Below, in pieces: positions 42,747 to 50,849 of a DNA stretch of 64,000 nucleotides. A program made the translations under genes and the position numbers. Position 1 is the first letter of the stretch, and each line of letters starts with the position of its first letter. The stretch is taken from the NCBI RefSeq assembly GCF_042680125.1, contig NZ_JBHTNY010000006.1, one strand, 5' to 3'. This DNA comes from Robinsoniella peoriensis (GTDB lineage: Bacteria; Bacillota; Clostridia; Lachnospirales; Lachnospiraceae). The notes under the pieces are model-generated. The model was not told where the DNA came from. It did not search any database and was given only the letters and a program-made list of their open reading frames with translations.

Positions 42747-44240
42747 TTGGAAAATTTAATCGAATTACAAAATATATGTAAATTTTTCCCCGGAGTTAAA
42801 GCGCTGAATGATGTGAGCCTGTCCATTAAGAAAAACAGTGTGCACTGTATTATCGGAGAAAATGGGGCGGGAAAATCTACGCTGATGAAAATTATGTCCG
42901 GTGCCTATAAGAGAGATAAAGGGCTGATGGTCATGGATGGACAGGAGCTGAATCCCTCATATCCCGGGGATGCTTTAAAAGCAGGCATTGGTATTGTATA
43001 TCAGGAACTTAATAATTTTTCACATCTGGATGTGGCGAGTAATCTTTTTATCGGACGCTTTCCAAAGAGAGGAAGATGTATTGATTACAAGACAATGTAC
43101 AAAGAAGCGGAGAAACTGCTGGAGCGCTTCGGCCTGGGGCATATCAGGCCAACGGACAGTATGGACCACATCAGCCTGGGGGCGCAGCAGATGGTGGAGA
43201 TTGCAAAGCTTTTGTCTATGAATGTAAAACTTATGATTTTGGATGAACCCACATCTGCATTGACGGATATGGAAGTAGAACTGCTGTATAAGCTGATTGA
43301 CCAGGTAAAGGCGAAAGATGTTTCCATTGTTTATATTTCCCATAAACTGGATGAGGTGCTGCATCTGGCAGATGAAATATCGGTTTTAAAAGATGGTGAA
43401 CATGTGGCAACATTTCCAAACAGTCCCGGACTGACCAAGGATGATCTGGTGCGGTATATGGTTGGCAGAGATGTGGCTTACGATTATGGGGTGGGAACTT
43501 CAAAGATACAGAATGAAATTCTGCGTGCTGAAAATCTATGCAGCGGATCAAAGGTAAAAAATGTGACGTTTGCCCTTAGAAGGGGAGAAATTCTGGGATT
43601 TGCAGGGTTGGAAGGGTCTGGACGTACCGAGGTGGTGGAGACAATCTTCGGTTGGAGAAAGAAAACCGGAGGAACCATCCAAATCGGCGGGAAGCAGGTT
43701 AAGATCACCAGCCCAATTGATGCCAAGAAAAACGGAATCGCTTACATTACAAAAGAGCGTAAGACGTTAGGGCTGTTTCTGGACTTGAGCAGCGAAGACA
43801 ATATGAGTGCGGCAAACGGAAGAAAGTTTGTGAAAAAAGGACTTGTGGATTATAAACATATCACAAAGAATGCAAAAGAATACCAGCAGAAGATGCAGAT
43901 TAAATTATCGGATGTGAAACAGAAGGTGGGGAATCTTTCAGGAGGGAACCAGCAGAAGGTGCTTTTGTCTATGTGGATGACGGCAAATCCCGATATCATT
44001 TTAATTGATGAACCTACCAGGGGGATTGATGTAGGTGCGAAGGCCGAAATACATATGCTGCTTCGGCGTCTTGTTGGAGAAGGAAAGGCAATTATCATGA
44101 TCTCGTCGGAGATGCCGGAAATTATGGCGGCCTGCGACCGGGTACTGGTATTTCATGATGGAAGGATAACCGGGGAACTCTGCGGTAAAGAAGTGACGGA
44201 GAATGGCATGATGCGCCTGGCGTCCGGAATTACCGCTTAA
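42747..44240 (+). CDS. Sugar ABC transporter ATP-binding protein (RbsA/MglA type)
   Basis: 497 aa with a TTG start at 42747 behind AAGGAGGAGGAAGCAGT. Two nucleotide-binding domains: GENGAGKST, SLGAQQMVEIAKLL, LMILDEPTSALTD; then GLEGSGRTEVVE (degenerate Walker A), LSGGNQQKVLLSMWM, IILIDEPTRGIDVGA. Partner of the permease before and binding protein after. Confidence 0.95.
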   Translation: MENLIELQNICKFFPGVKALNDVSLSIKKNSVHCIIGENGAGKSTLMKIMSGAYKRDKGLMVMDGQELNPSYPGDALKAGIGIVYQELNNFSHLDVASNLFIGRFPKRGRCIDYKTMYKEAEKLLERFGLGHIRPTDSMDHISLGAQQMVEIAKLLSMNVKLMILDEPTSALTDMEVELLYKLIDQVKAKDVSIVYISHKLDEVLHLADEISVLKDGEHVATFPNSPGLTKDDLVRYMVGRDVAYDYGVGTSKIQNEILRAENLCSGSKVKNVTFALRRGEILGFAGLEGSGRTEVVETIFGWRKKTGGTIQIGGKQVKITSPIDAKKNGIAYITKERKTLGLFLDLSSEDNMSAANGRKFVKKGLVDYKHITKNAKEYQQKMQIKLSDVKQKVGNLSGGNQQKVLLSMWMTANPDIILIDEPTRGIDVGAKAEIHMLLRRLVGEGKAIIMISSEMPEIMAACDRVLVFHDGRITGELCGKEVTENGMMRLASGITA

Positions 44241-44278
44241 TAAAAACTATATAAAAGGGAAAAAGGAGGATTTTACGT

Positions 44279-45325
44279 ATGAAACAGTACAAAAAAGTAA
44301 TGGGGATCTTATTGGCAGGAGTAATGGCATTATCAATGGCAGGCTGTGGGGACAGCGAGAAGACAGACGGTAAGGCAGAGACAAAAGCAGAAGAAGGAGC
44401 AGGAGTTCAGGCGGCATCAGGCGCAGATGAAGAGTATGCAGTTATCATGTCCGTAAACCAGCTGGAATTTTTTGATGCATTAAAAGCCGGTGTTAATGAT
44501 GCGGCACACAGTCTGGGCGCCAAATGGTACTATGCAGGACCACAGGATCTGGCACCGGATAAAGTGGCGGAAGCAATCGATCAGGCAGTAGCGAAAAAAG
44601 TGACCGGAATCGTGGTTCACGGACAGTTCCAGGAGACCGGGGCAGCCATTGACAATGCCATTGCAGCAGGGGTTCCCGTGATCTGCGTGAATACAGATAT
44701 TGAATCTAACCGCCTCTCTTTCCTGGGATGTGACCCATATAATACCGGAGTGGAAATGGCAAAGCAGATGGCAAAAGAAATCGGTGACAAAGGAAAGATA
44801 ATCATTTCAAACTTCATCAGCGGCGGACAGCCCTCTGCAATTTCGAATATGGAAGGTTGCAGGGATGAATTAGAGAAGAATCATCCGGATATTGAAATCG
44901 TTGCAGAAGTAGATGATAAGGCAGACGAGACTACGGCGGCAACGGCGGTTGGTGCGGCACTTCAGGCTAATCCGGATGTAGTGGGAATTATCGGTATGCA
45001 GGCTCCTTCTGCAGTAGGAGCTGCTACTGCAGTCAGGGAAGCCGGAATTGACGGCATTAAGATTGTAGGCAGAGACAGGGACAGCGCGACACTGGAATTG
45101 ATTGAAAGCGGAGAAGTTGCGGCATCCTTCGCTCAGAATTCATATGTGGAAGGCTATATTGCCGTTAAATGGCTTCATGACTATGTAAATGGAAATCTGA
45201 AAGTTACGCAGAATTATCTGGATGCGGGAATTAATCCCCTTCCGCCTGTTGTGGATTCCGGTTCCATTATTATCACCAAAGATAACGTAGAGCAATTTAA
45301 AGAAAAATATACTTATGATAAATAA
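44279..45325 (+). CDS. Sugar ABC transporter substrate-binding lipoprotein
   Basis: 348 aa. Signal peptide and lipobox LSMAGCG (Cys near 23), a short Lys/Ala/Glu linker, then a type I periplasmic-binding domain: VIMSVNQLEFFDALKAGVNDAA, VAKKVTGIVVHGQ, VPVICVNTDIESNR, IIGMQAPSAVGAATAV, VGRDRDSATLELI and a C-terminus NPLPPVVDSGSIIITKDN. Completes the CUT2 importer. A GCGTGT/ACACGC stem lies just downstream, before the FucI-like gene. Confidence 0.93.
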   Translation: MKQYKKVMGILLAGVMALSMAGCGDSEKTDGKAETKAEEGAGVQAASGADEEYAVIMSVNQLEFFDALKAGVNDAAHSLGAKWYYAGPQDLAPDKVAEAIDQAVAKKVTGIVVHGQFQETGAAIDNAIAAGVPVICVNTDIESNRLSFLGCDPYNTGVEMAKQMAKEIGDKGKIIISNFISGGQPSAISNMEGCRDELEKNHPDIEIVAEVDDKADETTAATAVGAALQANPDVVGIIGMQAPSAVGAATAVREAGIDGIKIVGRDRDSATLELIESGEVAASFAQNSYVEGYIAVKWLHDYVNGNLKVTQNYLDAGINPLPPVVDSGSIIITKDNVEQFKEKYTYDK

Positions 45326-45384
45326 ACGGGCAGAAGCGTGTCTGAAAACAACTATGGAAAAGAAACACGCAGGAGGATAACAAT

Positions 45385-46779
45385 ATGAGACGACCAAAAG
45401 CAGGGTTATTGTGTCTGTACGTAAAACTTTACGATGACACGCAAGCCTGGCTCAGAAAGGATGTGGAGTGGTTCCAGGAGCAGATTGCACAGAAATTGGA
45501 GCAGGCAGGACTGGAACTGTTCCGCCATGATATCTGCAGGCAGGAGGAGGAATTTCAGTCAGCCATTGCAGAATTTGAAGAACAGGGGGCAGATGCGTTG
45601 ATTACACTGCATCTGGCATATTCCCCATCTCTGGAATCGGAGCGGGTACTAAAAAATACTTCTCTTCCCATTCTGGTATTGGATACCACACCGGATTATT
45701 CCTTTGACGGTATCACAGGAGCAGGCAGGATTATGCAGAACCACGGTATTCATGGAGTGCAGGATATGTGCAGCCTGTTAAGAAGAAATAATGTGGCATA
45801 TGAAGTATTTGCGGGGCACTATCTGGAATCCGACGTAATCAAAAACGTATCCGAAGCGGCAAAAGGAGCAATGATGGCTGCCCGGATGAAGCAGTGCCGG
45901 GTGGGAAGAGTTGGGGAACCATTTAAAGGAATGGGAGATTTTTGCCTACCGGATGAAGTGCTTCAGGAAAAGACCGGTATTTCAATCATCGATTATGATT
46001 TTAACGAAAGTGTGGATCTGCTTGAGAGTATAACAGAAGCGGATATAAAAGCGGAATGGGAAATGGACTGTGAGCGGTTTGTCTGCAGAGATCTTACTTT
46101 TGATGTATATGCCGAATCAGCCAGAGTAAATCTGGCTATGAGAAAATGGATCGGGAAAAACAATCTGGATGCATTTACCGTAAACTTTATGGCAACAGAT
46201 GAAAATCCTGCCCTGCCCAGGATGCCATTTATGGAGACCTGTAAGGCAATGGAGGCGGGAATCGGTTATGCAGGAGAAGGGGATATCCTGACGGCTTCCT
46301 TTACGGCGGCACTGATGAAGGGATTTGAAGAGACTACATTTGCGGAAATGTTTTGCCCTGACTGGAAAGGAAATACGGTATTTTTAAGCCATATGGGAGA
46401 ATACAATCTGCGGATCGGTGCTGGAAAGCCTTTGCTTACAGAACTGGATTTTCCCTATACGTCGGCTGGGAATCCGGCGGCACTTTATGGCTGCATGAAA
46501 GAAGGCAGGGCGGCTTTTGTCAATTTAAATCCACTGTCTGAAGGAAGGTTTGTGCTGATTATGGCCACCGGAAATATGGTAGAAATGACGGAAACTTCAC
46601 CTGATTTTGAAAAGACAGTGCGGGGATGGTTTCGCCCGGATGTTCCGGTTTCCGAATTTTTATCCAGATACAGTAAGGCCGGCGGCGGGCATCATGGTGC
46701 AATTGTCTATTATGCAGGTGAGACGGCGCTGCGGATGATGGCGGAAGTGATGGGCTGGGAGTTCTGTCTGATTGGGTAA
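45385..46779 (+). CDS. L-fucose/arabinose isomerase-like protein
   Basis: 464 aa. It has the layout of the short FucI-related isomerases: an N-terminal Rossmann-like domain (KAGLLCLYVKLYDD, ADALITLHLAYSPS, LPILVLDTTPDY), NHGIHGVQDMCSLLRR, a middle domain with VGEPFKGMGDF, and a C-terminal domain with AFTVNFMATDENPALPRMPFMETCKAMEAGIGYAGEGDILTA, where Glu/Asp residues would bind the metal. It probably turns an aldose (or a modified sugar) into the ketose for an FGGY kinase. Together with the importer upstream it may form one transcription unit; a hairpin terminator follows it. Confidence 0.85.
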   Translation: MRRPKAGLLCLYVKLYDDTQAWLRKDVEWFQEQIAQKLEQAGLELFRHDICRQEEEFQSAIAEFEEQGADALITLHLAYSPSLESERVLKNTSLPILVLDTTPDYSFDGITGAGRIMQNHGIHGVQDMCSLLRRNNVAYEVFAGHYLESDVIKNVSEAAKGAMMAARMKQCRVGRVGEPFKGMGDFCLPDEVLQEKTGISIIDYDFNESVDLLESITEADIKAEWEMDCERFVCRDLTFDVYAESARVNLAMRKWIGKNNLDAFTVNFMATDENPALPRMPFMETCKAMEAGIGYAGEGDILTASFTAALMKGFEETTFAEMFCPDWKGNTVFLSHMGEYNLRIGAGKPLLTELDFPYTSAGNPAALYGCMKEGRAAFVNLNPLSEGRFVLIMATGNMVEMTETSPDFEKTVRGWFRPDVPVSEFLSRYSKAGGGHHGAIVYYAGETALRMMAEVMGWEFCLIG

Positions 46780-46817
46780 AACAGGTGCCGCGCGGCGGAT
46801 TGTATTTGAAACAGTTG

Positions 46818-46853
46818 AAAGCGTTTTTCGGGTGACTCCGGAAGACGCTTTTT
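46818..46853 (+). terminator. Terminator after the first FucI-like gene
   Basis: AAAGCGTTTTTC (46818-46829) pairs with GGAAGACGCTTT (46840-46851) including G-U pairs, followed by TTG. The 5' arm region TTGAAAGCGTTTTTCG (46815-46830) also fits the Gram-positive cre consensus at all positions but the last, so a CcpA site is an alternative reading. Confidence 0.65.
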
Positions 46854-46873
46854 GTATGATTGAAACAATCCCT

Positions 46874-46927
46874 AAATGAAAGAAACAATCATTTTGTATT
46901 GACAGAAACAGTAAAGAGGTTTAAGAT
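46874..46927 (+). promoter_or_regulatory. DeoR-type operator and promoter before the FGGY kinase
   Basis: AAATGAAAGAAACAATC (46874-46890) is identical over 17 bases to 60118-60134, in the promoter divergent from the DeoR gene. Promoter: TTGACA (46899-46904), 17-base spacer, TAAGAT (46922-46927). Confidence 0.75.
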
Positions 46928-46957
46928 CAGAATAGAATAAACAGAGGAGGTCGGAAC

Positions 46958-48463
46958 ATGAAATATATATTGACTTTTGATGTAGGAACAACCGCTATGA
47001 AGTGTACCCTTTATAATGAATTGTTTGATGTGGTATTTTTTGACTCCGGTGAATATGATCTGCTCACGCCTGAAGCTGGGATTGTGGAACTTCCTGTTCA
47101 TGTATACTGGGAGGCTTTCTGTTTGAGCATAAAGAGGATGGAAAGCTCCGGTATAGACATGGAGCAGATAGCAGCAGTTACCTTTACAACCCAGGGAGAA
47201 ACCCTGATACCCATTGATGCCAACGGTCAGGCGCTGTATCCCGCGATTGTCTGGATTGATTCCAGGGCAAAGGAGGAAGCCCGGTATCTGAAGGATGTCC
47301 TTGGAGAAGAAAAGATTTACCGCCATACGGGAGCCGGTGAATTTACCGGTGCGGCGCCGGCAGCTAAGCTGATGTGGCTAAAAGAACATAAGCCTGAAAT
47401 ATATGAAAAGGCAGAAAAATTCTTACTACTGGAGGATTATTTTATCTACCGGCTCACCGGACGGGCGGTTACGGAAATGGCGCTTTTATCCTCCACGGGA
47501 TGGTTTGACATCCGGGAGGAATGTTACTGGGCAGAGATGCTAAAAGCTGCAGGACTGGATGAAGATAAGTTACCCCAAATCAGTGCGTGCGGGAAAATTG
47601 TAGGAAATGTTACATCTGCAGCGGCGGCTAAAACAGGTCTTTCCATACATACCCGGGTTACGACAGGTGCCATGGATCAGGTTGCTTCTGCGGTTGGTGC
47701 CGGAAATATCAGAGAAGGTATGGTGACAGAAACGACAGGAACAGCGCTGGTAGTGGGGGCAGCCACGGCATCACCGGACTTTGCAAATCCCCAGCGGATT
47801 ACCATTTATAAAGATTACGGACAGGGCTATCTGTATATGCCGTTTTGCAATACGGCGGGAATTGTATTGAAATGGTTTCGGGATACGCTGGCTGAAGAAG
47901 TGAAAAGGGAAGCCCTTTTAAACGGACAGTCCGCTTATGACTTGATTGATGAACTGGCTAAAAAGTCTCCTGCCGGAAGTAACGGACTAATACTGCTTGC
48001 CCATTTTGCGGGGAAGCCGGCACCTTGTCCCAGTGATTTGGCGAAAGGCGTATTTTTTGGGATGACACTGGCGACTACAAAGGCTGATTTTGCCAGGGCT
48101 GTGCTGGAAGGTATTGGCTATATGCTGAAAGAAATCATAGAAACATTAGAGAAAGCGGGACTAAAAGTTCAGGAAATCCGTTCTATGGGCGGCGGAGCAG
48201 CCAGTCCGCTCTGGTGTGAAATAAAATCAGGCATCTGCCAAAAGCCTATTCGCGTGATGAACAATAAGGAAACCACATCTCTGGGTGCGGCAATTCTGGG
48301 TGCGGTGGCAGTAGGAATCTGCCCTTCGGTGGAAGCAGCGGTTGAAAAAGCTGTTCATGTGGATGAACCCGGATATTTTCAGGAAGAACAAATTTATCAG
48401 GAGGGATATCAGCTTTACCAGGCACTGTACCGGGCGCTGATCCCGGTATTTGAAAAGTTATAA
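46958..48463 (+). CDS. FGGY-family carbohydrate kinase
   Basis: 501 aa. ILTFDVGTTAMKCTLYN at the N-terminus, FTTQGETLIPID, WIDSRAKEEAR, catalytic Asp in TGAMDQVASAVGAGN, and RSMGGGAASPLWCEIKSGICQK in the C-terminal domain. Lies between two FucI-like isomerase genes, each of which could supply its ketose. It has its own promoter with the motif shared with the DeoR region at 60.1 kb, so it may belong to the DeoR regulon rather than to the LacI-controlled operon upstream. AGAGGAGGT site before ATG. Confidence 0.92.
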   Translation: MKYILTFDVGTTAMKCTLYNELFDVVFFDSGEYDLLTPEAGIVELPVHVYWEAFCLSIKRMESSGIDMEQIAAVTFTTQGETLIPIDANGQALYPAIVWIDSRAKEEARYLKDVLGEEKIYRHTGAGEFTGAAPAAKLMWLKEHKPEIYEKAEKFLLLEDYFIYRLTGRAVTEMALLSSTGWFDIREECYWAEMLKAAGLDEDKLPQISACGKIVGNVTSAAAAKTGLSIHTRVTTGAMDQVASAVGAGNIREGMVTETTGTALVVGAATASPDFANPQRITIYKDYGQGYLYMPFCNTAGIVLKWFRDTLAEEVKREALLNGQSAYDLIDELAKKSPAGSNGLILLAHFAGKPAPCPSDLAKGVFFGMTLATTKADFARAVLEGIGYMLKEIIETLEKAGLKVQEIRSMGGGAASPLWCEIKSGICQKPIRVMNNKETTSLGAAILGAVAVGICPSVEAAVEKAVHVDEPGYFQEEQIYQEGYQLYQALYRALIPVFEKL

Positions 48464-48529
48464 AACCATAGAATACGATTTTGAGAACAATGTAAACCAG
48501 ATTTTAGCATATTGACATAATTCTAAAAT

Positions 48530-48591
48530 ATTGACCGGTTTCAAGAAACTTTTTCTGGAAAACAGAGAATAGGTTTTTGTGACTGGTCAAT
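48530..48591. promoter_or_regulatory. Inverted repeat in the gap before the second FucI-like gene
   Basis: ATTGACCGGT (48530-48539) and ACTGGTCAAT (48582-48591) are inverted with one mismatch; the right arm is followed by TTTTTTG. Could be an operator or a terminator for the kinase gene. A TTGACA at 48512-48517 lies just before. The 283-base gap holds no gene. Confidence 0.4.
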
Positions 48592-48746
48592 TTTTTGTAA
48601 TAATGAAGCCAGGCGTAACATTGTTTTTTAGCTGATTTTCCCCTAAAATGAATTCAGAAAGTTGATACATGAGAAATTAATCAGTGTGTCAGGCAGATTT
48701 GTGCTATGCAGGCAGTTAATCAATGAACCAATGGGAGGTAAGAACA

Positions 48747-50105
48747 GTGAAAAATGCGAAACAACTTAATGTAATTATGCTTCATCTGGGGGAAGCGATG
48801 TATCCTCAGGATTATCTGGCAGATGTGATTCAGAAGGTGCAGGAAGCAGTTGCAGGGATGGACTGTAATTTGCTGGGATGTTATAAAGTCATGTCAGAAA
48901 AGGATGCAGGAATGTGCAGAAAAAGTATAGAAGGCATGCCGGTGGATTTATTTATTTTAAATTTTGTCTCCTGGCATATCACACCCTATGTCATGCACAT
49001 ATTAAAAAACAATACCCGTATTCCACTTTTAATCTGGGGAATTGGAGGAACTACCGATGAAACCGGAAAACTGCATTCACCTGCAGCAGCAGCAGGTATT
49101 ACCGGCTTTCTCCCAGTCGCCAAAGAATTTGGGTTTACTGTAAAAGTGATTCTTCAGAAACCGGACAGTGTGCCTGCAGCAGAAGAAGCTGCCCATTTTA
49201 TTCACCTGGCAGCCTGTGCTAAGAAGATCAGAGAGTCCAGAATCGGTTTAATCGGGTATGCTGATATGGGGCTGTATACCTGTGCTTACGATAAGACAGC
49301 TTTATTTAAAAAATTGGGGATCGATATTGAAGATTATTCCGGATACGAGATTATGAACCGGATGGAACAATGTACCCGGGAGCAGGCGGCAGAGATCGTG
49401 GCTGATATTCGGGAGCATCTAAAGTTTGAAAACCAGATATCAGATAAGGTATTGGAAAAAGCAGCCCGACTCTATTACGCCATGAAAAGTAAAGCAGACG
49501 GGAGTGAATTAGATGCCATTTCCATTAAGTGTGTGAACGGAACCACAGACCATCTGGGGCTGAATCCCTGCCTTGCACAAAGCCTGCTGGCGGGAAAAGA
49601 CCTGTCTGTTATCTGCGAATGCGATGCCTACGGCCTGGTTACCAGTATTCTGCTGGCAGCAGTTACCGGACACGCGGCAGCATTTATGGAACATTACGAA
49701 GTGTTTGAAAAAGAAGTTCTGGTTGGGGTATGTGGTTTTATACCGGAAGAATTTACCGAGAATGGAGTAAAAATACGTGCTGCAAACTTAGGTGAAATCA
49801 ATACAGGTATCAGCAATGTATCAAAGGTTCGTACCGGAGAAGTTACCTTTGCCCGGTTTTATCAGACAGGTGGAGCGTTTAAGCTGTTTCTTTCAAAAGG
49901 AATAGCAAAAGCAGCACCCAAATGGACAGAACTTGGATGGGAAGAACCCACACCGGACTTCCCGGCGGTACTGCTGGAACCATCTATTCCCATGGAGGAG
50001 TATCTGGACAAGGTGCCCGGACAGCATATCATTATGGTATATGGTGACTGGATGGAAGATGTGAAAACAGTCTGCAGGTTATTGGATATAGAAGTTGTAC
50101 AGTAG
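48747..50105 (+). CDS. L-fucose isomerase-like protein, second copy
   Basis: 452 aa from GTG 48747, chosen because GGGAGG is 8 bases upstream; the longer ATG at 48723 lies before that site. Same general layout as the 45385 protein (LNVIMLHLGEAMYPQDYL, VDLFILNFVSWHITPYVMHIL, RIPLLIWGIGG, GLIGYADMG, ISIKCVNGTTDHLGLNPCLAQSLLAGK DLSVICECDAYG), but clearly diverged, so the two are not recent duplicates. Probably an aldose-ketose isomerase. Followed 22 bases later by a jelly-roll-like gene. Confidence 0.82.
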   Translation: MKNAKQLNVIMLHLGEAMYPQDYLADVIQKVQEAVAGMDCNLLGCYKVMSEKDAGMCRKSIEGMPVDLFILNFVSWHITPYVMHILKNNTRIPLLIWGIGGTTDETGKLHSPAAAAGITGFLPVAKEFGFTVKVILQKPDSVPAAEEAAHFIHLAACAKKIRESRIGLIGYADMGLYTCAYDKTALFKKLGIDIEDYSGYEIMNRMEQCTREQAAEIVADIREHLKFENQISDKVLEKAARLYYAMKSKADGSELDAISIKCVNGTTDHLGLNPCLAQSLLAGKDLSVICECDAYGLVTSILLAAVTGHAAAFMEHYEVFEKEVLVGVCGFIPEEFTENGVKIRAANLGEINTGISNVSKVRTGEVTFARFYQTGGAFKLFLSKGIAKAAPKWTELGWEEPTPDFPAVLLEPSIPMEEYLDKVPGQHIIMVYGDWMEDVKTVCRLLDIEVVQ

Positions 50106-50127
50106 GGGTGTTTGGAAAGGAGAAAAT

Positions 50128-50754
50128 ATGAGGCTGCTGCATAAAGAAGTGTGGTATGACCCGGACTGTCCACTGTATGATAAAAAAGTATCCGGGGAAG
50201 TTCTGGAGCGGGATTTTGAGATAAAAACAGGCATGTGGCACTATAAAAATGGCTGGATCACAGGGAAGAATCCGGATGAATATCCAGGGATGATAATCTC
50301 CAGACAGGATTTTTATGGAGATGTGATGGTGGATTTTCTTGCAAAGGTTCTGGAGCCGTCAACACACGATATTAATGTAATGTGGAACGGCTGCTGGGAT
50401 GAAAAGAAGAAGGAAAGAGGCATTGCTTATGTAGCCGGTGTTCAGGGCTGGTGGGAAGGGAAGGTGGGAATAGAGAAATCACCCGATTATCTTTTGAATG
50501 TAGGTACACCACTGTTCGAGTTCTGTCCCGGAAAGGTCTATCATATCCAGGCGGGAAGTGTAAAGGGGCATTGCTTTTTACGGATAGACGGACGGTTGAT
50601 TATCGAAGTAACGGATCCTGATCCCATCGATTCCAGAAGGTTTGGAAGAATTGGCTTTGAAGCTTATGCAAGTATGATCGCTGTAAAAAATATAAAGGTT
50701 TATCAGCTTTACCATAAACAGGTACGCCAGCATTATCCGAAAGAATTTACATAA
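50128..50754 (+). CDS. Concanavalin/jelly-roll-like protein (DUF1080/DUF1961-like)
   Basis: 208 aa from ATG 50128 (GGAAAGGAG upstream), no signal peptide. A single beta-rich domain with W/Y/G-rich strands: GMWHYKNGWITGKNPDEYPG, DFYGDVMVDFLAKV, VYHIQAGSVKGHCFLRIDGRLIIEVTDPDP, and GRIGFEAYASMIAVKNIKVYQL. The last two are the usual end of LamG/DUF1080-type sugar-binding or 3-keto-glycoside hydrolase folds. A cytoplasmic sugar-processing or binding role is inferred. Confidence 0.75.
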   Translation: MRLLHKEVWYDPDCPLYDKKVSGEVLERDFEIKTGMWHYKNGWITGKNPDEYPGMIISRQDFYGDVMVDFLAKVLEPSTHDINVMWNGCWDEKKKERGIAYVAGVQGWWEGKVGIEKSPDYLLNVGTPLFEFCPGKVYHIQAGSVKGHCFLRIDGRLIIEVTDPDPIDSRRFGRIGFEAYASMIAVKNIKVYQLYHKQVRQHYPKEFT

Positions 50755-50802
50755 TTTTCCAGAATCCACTGTGGAGTAGTAGTCCTGCTTCAGAGTGGAT
50801 TG

Positions 50803-50811
50803 TGTTATAAT
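50803..50811 (+). promoter_or_regulatory. Extended -10 before the sensor kinase gene
   Basis: TGTTATAAT with hexamer at 50806-50811, no good -35. AATCCACT and AGTGGATT just upstream form a stem that may end the preceding transcript. Confidence 0.45.
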
Positions 50812-50849
50812 TAGGGAATAATAAAAAGTCCACTGGAGAGGGGCAGGCT

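Noticed and set aside
46815..46830. CcpA (cre) site as an independent feature
   Set aside because: It matches the consensus at all positions but the last, yet it coincides with the 5' arm of a terminator stem; noted only as an alternative in that entry.
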